Source: Cohnella endophytica
GTDB lineage: Bacteria > Bacillota > Bacilli > Paenibacillales > Paenibacillaceae
Assembly (NCBI RefSeq): GCF_003628305.1
Contig: NZ_RBZM01000012.1
Coordinates: 50,928 to 114,927 of the forward strand
Reading direction: 5' to 3'
DNA length: 64,000 nucleotides
Below are positions 50,312-58,935 of the stretch, one piece after another. A program made the position numbers and the translations under genes. Each line of letters opens with the position of its first letter. Positions within the stretch are counted from its first letter, which is position 1. Under the pieces are notes generated by a model. The model saw only the letters and a program-made list of their open reading frames with translations, did no database searches and was not told where the DNA came from.

Positions 50312-51730
50312 CTATTTGCCGGAGTAAAACTTCTTCGCTTGCTCCGCCATTTTCGCGACGTACTTATCCGGGCTGAGCTTACCCGTCGCCAGCTCCATAA
50401 ACGTAGGGATAACCGTACCCGTCGAGAAGTCGCCGCCGTTATCGATTCCGAACCCCCATGGCATGTTCACTTTCGCGTTCTGGAAGGCGACTTCCGCTTC
50501 GGCCAGCGGAGCCGGCCATGTCGAATCGACGGTTGCCGGAATGGCCAACGCTTTCGTTGCCATGCCTTCTTGCGCCTTCTTGCCGACCAAGTATTTCACG
50601 AGCTCGAACGCCGCGGAAACGTTTTTGCCGTTTTTGTTCATCAGCAGCCCTTGAGCGCCGAAGCTTAGACCTTGGAACCCGCCTTTGCCATTGCCATTAG
50701 GAACGACAGGGAATTGGAACGAACCCCATTGGAAATCCGGCCCGGCCGTAGCGGCAATCTCGTTAGGCAACCAAGTTCCGTTCAAATACATCGCGGTCTT
50801 GCCTAGCGCCAAGTCTTGCTGTCCCGCAGGGTACTTGTTGCCCGCGATCTTCTTGGAGAAATATCCTTTGGCCTGCAGGTTCTGCATATCGTTCGCGAAT
50901 TGAAGAACGATCGGATCCTTCCACATTTCACCGGTTTTATCTTTAACGAGACTGTCGGTCCAATCGCTGCCCATCGCGCTTCCCAAATAACCGCCGATGA
51001 AGAGGTCGCGGTAAGCGTCGTCGAACGTGATCGGTTCGATGCCCGCTTGCTTCAACAGTTCGCAATCCGCCAGGAACTCTTCCCATGACGTCGGAACCGC
51101 GGTAATGCCCGCTTTGGCGAACAACGCTTTATTGTAGAAGAATAATACCGCGTACGGCTGTTGCGGAATCGCGTAATAGCCGTCTTCCAGCCCTGCCGGC
51201 ACGGCGAGGGATTTGACCCAATCCAGCAAGGAAGGGATGATCGAGTCCTTCACGGTTTTGCCGTCGCTGCCGATCGCTTGCTGCGCAAGCAGGTCGTCAA
51301 GCTTGAGCACGTGATCCTTGAGCGTGGAGAGCGCGGCCCCCGGATCCTGTTCGAAAATATCGATCTGCTGTCCGCTTTCCAAAGCCGGCTTAAGCAGCTT
51401 GTTGATGTCCCGTCCGTTATACTTCACTTCCACTTCCACGTTCGGGTTAGCTACCTTAAAGTCGGCGACGGCTTCGTCGATGACTTTGGCTTGCGGTTCG
51501 GCGTTACTCCACATCGACCAGAAGACGACTTTGCCCGAAAGCTCGGACGCCGGCGATTCCGACGCGGACGCGGAGGCAGATGCCGATGCGGATGGAGACG
51601 AAGACGGCGAAGCACTCGGCGAGGACATCGAGGCTTCCGATTCGTTGGACTTACCGCAGCCCGTAATTACTGTAAGCGCTAACATTGTGGACAACAATAC
51701 GGACGCGAATGCTTTTCTCTTCATGTTCAC
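50312..51730 (-). CDS. Sugar-binding lipoprotein of ABC transporter (module 3)
   Basis: 472 residues from a GTG at 51730, with AGGGGG nine bases upstream; an ATG two codons later is the alternative. Lipobox VITGC, cysteine about 25. A linker of about 30 residues is almost only Ser, Ala and Pro with a run of Ser-Ala repeats, long enough to hold the domain away from the membrane. Family 1 binding fold: VVFWSMWSN, FKVANPNVEVEV, YYAIPQQPYAVLFFYNK, AMYLNGTWLPNE. A perfect cre sequence lies 47-60 bp inside the gene. Transcribed divergently from the kinase/regulator operon. Confidence 0.93.
   Translation of the reverse strand: MNMKRKAFASVLLSTMLALTVITGCGKSNESEASMSSPSASPSSSPSASASASASASESPASELSGKVVFWSMWSNAEPQAKVIDEAVADFKVANPNVEVEVKYNGRDINKLLKPALESGQQIDIFEQDPGAALSTLKDHVLKLDDLLAQQAIGSDGKTVKDSIIPSLLDWVKSLAVPAGLEDGYYAIPQQPYAVLFFYNKALFAKAGITAVPTSWEEFLADCELLKQAGIEPITFDDAYRDLFIGGYLGSAMGSDWTDSLVKDKTGEMWKDPIVLQFANDMQNLQAKGYFSKKIAGNKYPAGQQDLALGKTAMYLNGTWLPNEIAATAGPDFQWGSFQFPVVPNGNGKGGFQGLSFGAQGLLMNKNGKNVSAAFELVKYLVGKKAQEGMATKALAIPATVDSTWPAPLAEAEVAFQNAKVNMPWGFGIDNGGDFSTGTVIPTFMELATGKLSPDKYVAKMAEQAKKFYSGK
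51671..51684. promoter_or_regulatory. cre site inside the 5' coding part of the module 3 binding-protein gene
   Basis: TGTAAGCGCTAACA fits the CcpA cre consensus TGWAANCGNTWNCA at every fixed position. It lies 47-60 bp downstream of the start codon, where CcpA can block elongating polymerase. It suggests glucose repression of module 3. Confidence 0.65.
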
Positions 51731-51890
51731 GGATCGATTCCCCCTGTAGGTGGCGTTATGGTTACAAGTGTGAGTATAGGGAACTTATTCCGCGTAAAGT
51801 ATGTCTCCCAATTAGTTAAACATGGACTTAGATTAGGACTGCGCCAGGAACCGATTCTTGCGGAAAAGAAGATGATATAATCAGAGTGCA

Positions 51891-51919
51891 TAGACTTGAA
51901 TGGTTCGTAACGTTATAAT
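51891..51919 (+). promoter_or_regulatory. Candidate sigma-A promoter of the module 3 kinase operon
   Basis: TAGACT (51891-51896), 17-bp spacer, TATAAT (51914-51919), with AAGGTGG at 51933. A second element, TGATATAAT (51873-51881, an extended -10), lies upstream and may be an alternative. Confidence 0.55.
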
Positions 51920-51964
51920 CCTTGCTTTCCCGAAGGTGGTGCTACCCTGAGTCTGCTGAAGAAA

Positions 51965-53770
51965 TTGCGCATAAAAACACAAATCACGATCGCGGTAGCC
52001 TGTATTTTAGTCATTATGCTCATCATCATTTATTCCTTGTACGCCCAAACTTCCCGGATCGTCATTCATGACAACGATCAATATTCGGAAGATACCATCC
52101 GTAAATTCAAGCTCTCCCTCTCGCAGAAGACAGACGAGATCGGCCAGATCATGCTGAATCTCGGGTTCGATCCATTCGTCCAGAAGTACTTGAATCAGAA
52201 CGATCCGAGCCTGTCCTACGAAATGGGCAAGGAACTGGATCGCAAAATCATCTCTCTCAAAGCCGGCCGGAAAGGCTTCGAAGATATCGTTCTGATCGGG
52301 AAACTCGGAACGAAGTACAGCCTTAACGGGGGCATCGAATACGTGCGGCAATTGGAGCCGGAAATCCAAGCCAGCAAATCCGCATACGTCAGCGGATTGA
52401 AAAAGTTTAACTATAGCAACAACCTGCAGAACAGCATGGTATTCGCGCAAAACATTTATTCCATCGACATGAGCGCCGGGGCCGACGGGAAGCAAATCGG
52501 CTATATCGCCGTTATCGTCAACGTGGATTCCATGTTTTTCGATATCGACAATGCCAGCGGCGAACCCGGCGTCGGCTTCTACCTTATCGATAGGTACGGC
52601 AAAATTTTCCCGGAAACCCATTCTCCCGACATCGCGAGAAGCATTAGCGCACTAAGCCGAAGTCCGGGCGAAGAACGGAAGCTGACGGATTACGTCGGCG
52701 GGGTCAAGGGGGCCATTCAAATTCAGAAGCTGGACCCGATTCAAGCTTCCGTGCTCAGCTTCGTTCCGGAAGAGGCGCTATTGGCGGAACTGAGTTCGGT
52801 GCGCACCCGCAGTATTCTAATCGTTATCTTGGCTTTGATTATGATGGCGCTTCCTTTCGCGATGATCGTCAATAACATTCTCCAACCGATTCAAATTCTC
52901 GTGAAGTTCATCAATAGCATTAAATCCGGCAGCATCAAAGACTTGAAATTAACTTTAAAGCTCGAAGGAAACGTAGAAATGGCGGTCGTCGCCGAGAAAC
53001 TGAACGGGATGCTAGGGGAAATCGACGCCCTTACCCATAAGCTCGTCGAGACGACGACCCACCTTCTCGAGGCCGAGATCGAGAAGGAGAAAGCCGCCAC
53101 GGCTTATTTGCGCAGCCAGATCAATCCGCATTTTCTATATAACACGCTGGAATCGATTAAAGGGGTCGCGCTCGAAGTCGGAGCCCCTCAGGTCGTGGAT
53201 ATGACGAAAGCGCTTGGAAGACTGTTTCATTACAGTATCAAGGGTTCCGGCTACGTTACGCTCGATCAGGAGCTGAACGCCGTTAAATCTTACGTTTTTC
53301 TTCAGTTGATCCGCTTCGAGGGAAGGTTCGAAGTGAAGTACGACTTTACGGAGGCTGCGTTACGGGTGCCGGTCATGAAAATGATATTGCAGCCTCTCGT
53401 CGAGAACGCCATCTTCCATGGCTTGGAGCCGAAGACATCCAAAGGACATCTTACGATTAGCGGCGAAGTCGCGAAGGAGAATGGCGCTACGCTCGTCGTC
53501 CGGATACAAGACGACGGGGTCGGCCTTGAAAGCGAACGCTTAGAGCTCATTCAAAGCAAGCTGCTCGAGAAACCTTCCGCTCTTAGCCGAGATGGACAAG
53601 ATTTGCCCGATAACGATAGCATCGGCTTGCTTAACGTCAATAATCGTCTGAGATTGGCATACGGACCGGGGAATGGGATATCGTTCGAGAGCGAAACCGG
53701 GAAAGGGACTCGCATTACGCTAACGATGCCCGTCGAAACAAGGCTGTCAGGAGGGAACGGCGATGTATAA
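51965..53770 (+). CDS. YesM-type sensor histidine kinase (module 3)
   Basis: 601 residues from a TTG at 51965. No ribosome binding site lies at the right distance from it. A CTG at 51947 in frame, giving six more residues (LSLLKK), sits seven bases after AAGGTGG and may be the true start. Helices near 7-27 and 283-303, extracellular sensor between, HAMP, then RSQINPHFLYNTLESI with H389, ILQPLVENAIFHGL, QDDGVG and IGLLNVNNRL. The stop overlaps the regulator start by eight bases. It probably senses the sugar carried by module 3. Confidence 0.92.
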   Translation: MRIKTQITIAVACILVIMLIIIYSLYAQTSRIVIHDNDQYSEDTIRKFKLSLSQKTDEIGQIMLNLGFDPFVQKYLNQNDPSLSYEMGKELDRKIISLKAGRKGFEDIVLIGKLGTKYSLNGGIEYVRQLEPEIQASKSAYVSGLKKFNYSNNLQNSMVFAQNIYSIDMSAGADGKQIGYIAVIVNVDSMFFDIDNASGEPGVGFYLIDRYGKIFPETHSPDIARSISALSRSPGEERKLTDYVGGVKGAIQIQKLDPIQASVLSFVPEEALLAELSSVRTRSILIVILALIMMALPFAMIVNNILQPIQILVKFINSIKSGSIKDLKLTLKLEGNVEMAVVAEKLNGMLGEIDALTHKLVETTTHLLEAEIEKEKAATAYLRSQINPHFLYNTLESIKGVALEVGAPQVVDMTKALGRLFHYSIKGSGYVTLDQELNAVKSYVFLQLIRFEGRFEVKYDFTEAALRVPVMKMILQPLVENAIFHGLEPKTSKGHLTISGEVAKENGATLVVRIQDDGVGLESERLELIQSKLLEKPSALSRDGQDLPDNDSIGLLNVNNRLRLAYGPGNGISFESETGKGTRITLTMPVETRLSGGNGDV

Positions 53771-55244
53771 AGTGCTGCTAGTGGACGATGAAAATTGGGT
53801 CATCAAAAGCCTCGAAGCCGGCGTTGATTGGCCGAAGTCGGGCTTTCGGGTCGCGGGCAAAGCCAACAACGGCTCCAGAGCCTTGCAACTGGTCCAGGAG
53901 TTGAAGCCCCATATCGTATTCACGGATATTCGGATGCCGGGTATGTCCGGCCTTGAACTGATCAAGAAAATCAAGGAATTCGACAATGATATCCAGGTCG
54001 TAGTCATTAGCGGCTATGCCGAATTCGCTTATGTCCAGAAATCTCTGAATTACGGCGTATTGGGATATTGCCTGAAGCCGTTCGATGATTACGAGATCGA
54101 CGCCTTGCTCAGGTCCGCCGCCAAAATCATCGAAGAAATCAATATGAAGCGCGAAAGCCACCTTCTCGATCTCATGGATCATTGGCCTTCTGAGATGTCC
54201 GAAACGGCTTTTGACCGGATACTAGCGGATGTGGGGCTTATCGCGGATACCGTTCATGTCGTCGTCTCCGTCGGCAAAGGCAGATTAGCCTTCCCGGAAG
54301 GAACGAAAGCGATCGGCATTCATCTCGGAAGCTCGCGATGCGGTTATTTCGTTCAGTTCCCCGTGCCGGCAAACGCGGACGAAACGTTATTCGAGACGAT
54401 TCCCGAAAGCATAGTCGGAATCGGCGTCGTCCGATCCGACCGCCGTATGAACGAGTTGATGAAGCACATCGAGTTGGCCACCACATGCGCTTGGGATTTT
54501 TTCATCCATGGGCGTATATGCCGCCAAGAGGAAGCCCAAGAAGACGAGACGATGAACGAGGCCGCGAACTCGCTCGTCCGTAATCTCGAGATCGCCGTCG
54601 CGAAAAAGGAACCTTCCCTCGTGCGAGCCCATCTCGACGAGATGAGATTGCCAACTAACAAACGCAACCTGCGTATTCACCATGCGCTTAAAATTTATAA
54701 CATCGTCTACTTCCACGACTCCTACGACCGCAGAAATTCATCCGTGGACGATTACATTTTCAGCAAAGACCAGCTGTACCACCTCTACCATAACTTCGAT
54801 CAGATGATCGAATGCTTGAAGGAGCTCCTGAGCGAATCCGATACGTCTTCTGCCCTTCCTACGGAGCGCGCGACGGAACATGCCAACCTCAAGGAAATCG
54901 TCAAATACATGAATGAACACTATCGCGGCGATATTTCCATCCAAAGCATCAGCAAAATTTTCTTCTTGAATCCGAACTATCTCAGCCAACTGTTCAAACG
55001 GGAACTGAAGGTTACGTTTACCGAGTACTTAACGAAGATTCGACTACAGGAAGCGAAACACTTGTTGTCGGCTACAGGTCTATCGATCGGAGAGGTCGCG
55101 GACGGCGTCGGATTTAAGGATTACTTTTATTTCATCCGGCTCTTCAAGAAACACACGCTGCAAACCCCGCGTCAATATCGGTTCAAAGACAAACACGGAG
55201 AGATTAATCCCGAATCCGGACGACGGGCGGAGGAAAAAGCATGA
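53763..55244 (+). CDS. YesN-type response regulator with AraC DNA-binding domain (module 3)
   Basis: 493 residues, ATG 53763 within GAGGGAACGGCG-ATG. The receiver (1-125) has VDDENW, D55 in VFTDIRMP and YCLKPFD. A central linker of about 240 residues. AraC helix-turn-helix pair (about 378-478): IQSISKIFFLNPNYLSQLFKR and GVGFKDYFYFIRLFKKH. The tail is polar. The stop overlaps the next gene by ATGA. Expected target: the divergent transporter operon. Confidence 0.93.
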   Translation: MYKVLLVDDENWVIKSLEAGVDWPKSGFRVAGKANNGSRALQLVQELKPHIVFTDIRMPGMSGLELIKKIKEFDNDIQVVVISGYAEFAYVQKSLNYGVLGYCLKPFDDYEIDALLRSAAKIIEEINMKRESHLLDLMDHWPSEMSETAFDRILADVGLIADTVHVVVSVGKGRLAFPEGTKAIGIHLGSSRCGYFVQFPVPANADETLFETIPESIVGIGVVRSDRRMNELMKHIELATTCAWDFFIHGRICRQEEAQEDETMNEAANSLVRNLEIAVAKKEPSLVRAHLDEMRLPTNKRNLRIHHALKIYNIVYFHDSYDRRNSSVDDYIFSKDQLYHLYHNFDQMIECLKELLSESDTSSALPTERATEHANLKEIVKYMNEHYRGDISIQSISKIFFLNPNYLSQLFKRELKVTFTEYLTKIRLQEAKHLLSATGLSIGEVADGVGFKDYFYFIRLFKKHTLQTPRQYRFKDKHGEINPESGRRAEEKA

Positions 55245-56863
55245 ACGGCGCGAAGCGACGAATGGCTTCAACTCTCGTAGTTATCCTGTTGATTTCCTTG
55301 ATCGCGGGCTGTCGGGATAGCGACTCCTCTTACGAATTCAACAAAATGCAGGCGCCACCGAATGCTTCGACCGGATCCTCCCCCTCCGAGCATATGGACA
55401 TTTCGATTGCCTTATGGGATCTAGCCGAGAACATGACGGTTGACGATCCGCTCGTTCGACATTTGGAGAAAAAGCTCAACATCACGATCAAACCCGTTCC
55501 TATCACTACGGAGAATTACATGCAGCAATTTCAAATCTGGGCTTCTACGGATCAATTGCCCGACATCTTTTCCAGCGACGCGATCAACTCCCAGTATTAC
55601 AAAAATTGGAGAGAACGGGGCGTCATTAAGGCGATCCCTGACGACTTGTCCCCTTACCCTCATCTTGCCAAGTATTTGGCAACGCAGGAAATCGAAGATC
55701 TAAAGGAGAATGGCAAGCTATATTTCATTCCAAGAAACACGTACGACAGCACCGATTACAACGTATTGGACAGACTCGTCATCTACCGTTGGGATCTCGC
55801 CCAGCAAGCCGGCATCGCCAAGGAACCGGAGACTTGGGAGGAATTCCGGGCCATGCTCAAGGCGATCGTCGATAAGGACCCCGAGAACCAAAACATTACC
55901 GGGCTTACGAGCGTCGGCAATTTGCTTCTTGGCGGACTGTTCTGGTTATATAGCTCGCCGGCGGCGACAAGCGACGGCAGCGGAAGCGACTTTAAATGGA
56001 TCAAAGAAAACGGGAAATTCATCCCTGCGGTGTTCTCCGAGCATTCCGTGGATTCATTGAAGCTGCTCAGAGATTTCTATACGGAAGGTTTAATCGATCC
56101 CGAGCTACCTGCTACCCGCGGGGAAATGGGAAGAGACAAATTCGCGCAAGGCAAAGCCGCCGCCCTTCTCATCGCGGGGTCGATTCAAAGCGTCGATATC
56201 AATATCAATCAAGAGCGTTGGCAGAAGCTTCATCCCGGCGACACCCGTTTTTACGACAAAATCAAAGTATTGAAGCCGCTTCCCTCGATGGACGGGAACA
56301 GATATCACGCGCTATTTAAGACTTTTTGGTCGGAAAGCTACATTTCGTCCAAAGTCGACGACAAAAAGCTGGATCGTATTTTGCAATTGTTCGACTACAT
56401 GAACTCTCCCGAATTCGAAGAAATGCGCCATTACGGACTCAAAGACGTCGATTATACCCGGAACGGGAATACGAACCGCATGATCGATCCGAACGTCAGC
56501 TTGCTAACGAAATACAAATATTTCTCGAATCTAGCGAACCTGTTGGACTGGGACGGCATGTTCAAGTTGAATCCCGAATACGTCGGCATCTCGCCCGAGG
56601 GCCATGCGGCGCAGCAGGAATTACTCGACTATTCCCTGGCAAACACGAAAAAGCAAAATTACGAAAGCCGACTTACGAATCTGTCTACTCCGACGAAAGA
56701 CAGCTTCACGATCTTCGATAGCGACGATATGATCCGGGTCATGATCAGCAAGCTGCCTGTAGAAGCCATCTGGAAAGATATCGTCGACGGCTACAAGGAA
56801 AAGGGGTTGGATAAAATGATCGCGGAAGTTAATGCGAAGGCGAAGGAAATGGGTATGGAGTAG
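55241..56863 (+). CDS. Second sugar-binding lipoprotein, co-encoded with the module 3 kinase and regulator
   Basis: 540 residues, ATG overlapping the regulator stop. Lipobox LIAGC, cysteine about 24. It belongs to the larger LplA-like binding-protein group (about 540 residues): LEKKLNITIKPVPI, NYMQQFQIWASTDQLPDIFSSD cut at LPDIF, and GKLYFIPRNTYDS. No permease genes accompany it; the nearest are the divergent module 3 permeases. It may deliver a ligand to the same permease pair, or act as a ligand-presenting subunit for the kinase as in three-component sensors. Which of these applies is unknown. Confidence 0.9.
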   Translation: MNGAKRRMASTLVVILLISLIAGCRDSDSSYEFNKMQAPPNASTGSSPSEHMDISIALWDLAENMTVDDPLVRHLEKKLNITIKPVPITTENYMQQFQIWASTDQLPDIFSSDAINSQYYKNWRERGVIKAIPDDLSPYPHLAKYLATQEIEDLKENGKLYFIPRNTYDSTDYNVLDRLVIYRWDLAQQAGIAKEPETWEEFRAMLKAIVDKDPENQNITGLTSVGNLLLGGLFWLYSSPAATSDGSGSDFKWIKENGKFIPAVFSEHSVDSLKLLRDFYTEGLIDPELPATRGEMGRDKFAQGKAAALLIAGSIQSVDININQERWQKLHPGDTRFYDKIKVLKPLPSMDGNRYHALFKTFWSESYISSKVDDKKLDRILQLFDYMNSPEFEEMRHYGLKDVDYTRNGNTNRMIDPNVSLLTKYKYFSNLANLLDWDGMFKLNPEYVGISPEGHAAQQELLDYSLANTKKQNYESRLTNLSTPTKDSFTIFDSDDMIRVMISKLPVEAIWKDIVDGYKEKGLDKMIAEVNAKAKEMGME

Positions 56864-56899
56864 GGGGAAAAGAAGAGGACCGATTTAGATGGACGGCAG

Positions 56900-58033
56900 T
56901 CAGAATTTGATAAAAAAAACGGTCCCTTTGTCTCCGCTTTTCAGTTCGATTTCCGCTTTGTGGCGTGCAGCAATACTGTAGCAGACCGCTAAGCCAAGTC
57001 CTGTGCCCGTTTCTTTGGTGGTGAAAAACGGCGTGCCCAGTTTCTCCACATACTCTTCTTTAATTCCGCTCCCCTGATCCTCTAATTTCAAAATGACTTT
57101 CTTGCCTTCCGTATAGGTGCTGATCGTAAATGCCCCGCCCGGAGACATGGCTTCCAGACCGTTTATCGCCATATTCAGAATGAGTTGACGGATTTCTTTG
57201 TCATCTAACTGCAGATCGTCAATCGTTCCATAATGAACGTGTAAATGCTTGCCCGAGAGCATAGCTTCCGCTTGAATGAGCGGTTCCATGGAGGCGATAA
57301 TTTCGTTCAGGTTCTGGCGTTTAAGATGAGTCGTTTTGTTCTTCGCCAAGGACAGGAATTCGGTAATAATGCCATTGGCTCTGTTCAGTTCTTCAAGCAT
57401 GATATCAATGTAATCGACGGTAAGACTTTGGTTTTTTTTCGACATCTGCAGAAACCCGCGAATTGTCGTCATCGGGTTTCTAATTTCGTGAGCGATGCCC
57501 GCCGCCATCTCGCCGATCAGATTCAGTCGGGCCAGCTTCGCCATTTCTTTCTCCCAAGCGACCCTTTCTTCATTGGCGATAATGAGCTCGCTCGTGCGTT
57601 CACGAACGATCTGCTCCAGAAATTCATACTGATTTTGATGAAAACGGTGCATCTTTACGAAAGCATCGACCTTTAATTTCAGAACATCGGGATGAAAGGG
57701 TTTAAACATATAATCAATCGAACCCGCTTGGTATCCTTGAAGAACATGATCCGCGGATTTATTGATGGCCGTAATAAAAATAATCGGAATATCTTTCGTT
57801 TTCTCCCGATTTTTGATCAGCTTGGCCGTTTCAAAGCCGTTCATGCCCGGCATCTGCACGTCAAGAAGAATGACGGCAACATTTTGCATATCCTCGCGCA
57901 TCGTATAACGAAGCGCATCCTCTCCCGATTTTAGACCGATTAATCGATAATCGGGAGAGGAGAGCACCGCTTCAAGGGTCAATAGGTTTTCGGGATGGTC
58001 GTCAACCATTAAGATATCGATCTTGGTTTCCAT
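56900..58033 (-). CDS. Response regulator-histidine kinase fusion (REC-HisKA-HATPase)
   Basis: 377 residues, soluble. Receiver (about 5-125) with DDHPEN, D58 in LLDVQMP and YMFKPFH. A coiled linker. HisKA with GEMAAGIAHEIRNPMTTIRG (H182). HATPase with MAINGLEAM, EDQGSG and ETGTGLGLAVCYSI. It is therefore both a receiver and a kinase. It is the third gene of an operon with a membrane hybrid kinase and CheR, separated by 9 bp, so a multistep relay is likely. It has no DNA-binding output. Confidence 0.92.
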   Translation of the reverse strand: METKIDILMVDDHPENLLTLEAVLSSPDYRLIGLKSGEDALRYTMREDMQNVAVILLDVQMPGMNGFETAKLIKNREKTKDIPIIFITAINKSADHVLQGYQAGSIDYMFKPFHPDVLKLKVDAFVKMHRFHQNQYEFLEQIVRERTSELIIANEERVAWEKEMAKLARLNLIGEMAAGIAHEIRNPMTTIRGFLQMSKKNQSLTVDYIDIMLEELNRANGIITEFLSLAKNKTTHLKRQNLNEIIASMEPLIQAEAMLSGKHLHVHYGTIDDLQLDDKEIRQLILNMAINGLEAMSPGGAFTISTYTEGKKVILKLEDQGSGIKEEYVEKLGTPFFTTKETGTGLGLAVCYSIAARHKAEIELKSGDKGTVFFIKF

Positions 58034-58042
58034 GATAGGCCC

Positions 58043-58927
58043 TCATTCATACAAAATTGGAAAAATGTCATTCATGGTAGGCTCGACGATTTTGCGATAT
58101 ATTTTTTCCTTTGAATCCAACTCTTCAAAACTCACCGCATGCGATCTCAGGAGTCCTTCTTTGTTCCCAAGGCCCAAATAGCCCGATTGAACGAGACTTT
58201 CGTTAAATAAACGGAGAACGCGCCGCTGTAGAACATCGTTGAAGTAGATCAATACATTCCGGCAAATAATGACATGGAATTCGTTAAAGGAATGATCGAT
58301 AGCCAAGTTATGCTGAGAAAATATCATATTCTCGGACAGATACGGCTTGAATTCGACTCCCTCTTCTATAACGGTATAATACTTCGAGAACGCCTCCTCG
58401 CCGCCGGAACACAAATAGTTTCTCGTATACAATTGCATCTTATTAAGAGGAAACACTCTTCGTGCCGCTTGCCCCAATACTCTGTCGTTCATATCCGTAG
58501 CGTACAGCATCGTCTTAGGATACAAGCCTTCCTCGTGCAATAGAATAGCCATCGAATATACTTCTTCTCCGGTTGAACAGCCGGCATGCCAAATACGGAT
58601 CGCGGGCAAGTTACGGAGCAGAGGAACGATGTTTCTGCGGAACGAAAGGAAGAAACTAGGCTCTCTGAACATTTCCGTGACATTGATCGAGAAATCCGCA
58701 AACAACCGCTCCATCGTTTGCCGATCATGAAGCACTTTTTCCAATAGGGCCAGAATCGAATCCAGATTTTCTCCCTGCATGCGATACTGAATCCTTCTTC
58801 GGATCGACTGGAAGGAATAATTCCTGAAGTCGTAACCGTAGTGCCGATATATGCCTTCTAGCAGCAAATTGATTTCAAGCTTCTCGATATCCTCATGCGG
58901 CGTTAAAGATTCATTGTTCTTGGCCAT
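58043..58927 (-). CDS. CheR-type methyltransferase
   Basis: 294 residues, ATG 58927 after AGGAG. The N-terminal helical domain (about 15-85) with RRIQYRMQG is the receptor-binding region. The methyltransferase domain (about 90-285) has IRIWHAGCSTGEEVYSM (SAM motif), YATDMNDRVLGQAARRVF, VEFKPYLSENMIF and FHVIICRNVLIYFN. In chemotaxis CheR adds methyl groups to receptor glutamates. No receptor, CheB or CheA gene is adjacent; it lies between two kinases, 8 bp after the first and 9 bp before the second. The likely target is the coiled region of the hybrid kinase, an inference. Confidence 0.92.
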   Translation of the reverse strand: MAKNNESLTPHEDIEKLEINLLLEGIYRHYGYDFRNYSFQSIRRRIQYRMQGENLDSILALLEKVLHDRQTMERLFADFSINVTEMFREPSFFLSFRRNIVPLLRNLPAIRIWHAGCSTGEEVYSMAILLHEEGLYPKTMLYATDMNDRVLGQAARRVFPLNKMQLYTRNYLCSGGEEAFSKYYTVIEEGVEFKPYLSENMIFSQHNLAIDHSFNEFHVIICRNVLIYFNDVLQRRVLRLFNESLVQSGYLGLGNKEGLLRSHAVSFEELDSKEKIYRKIVEPTMNDIFPILYE

Positions 58928-58935
58928 TTATTCTC

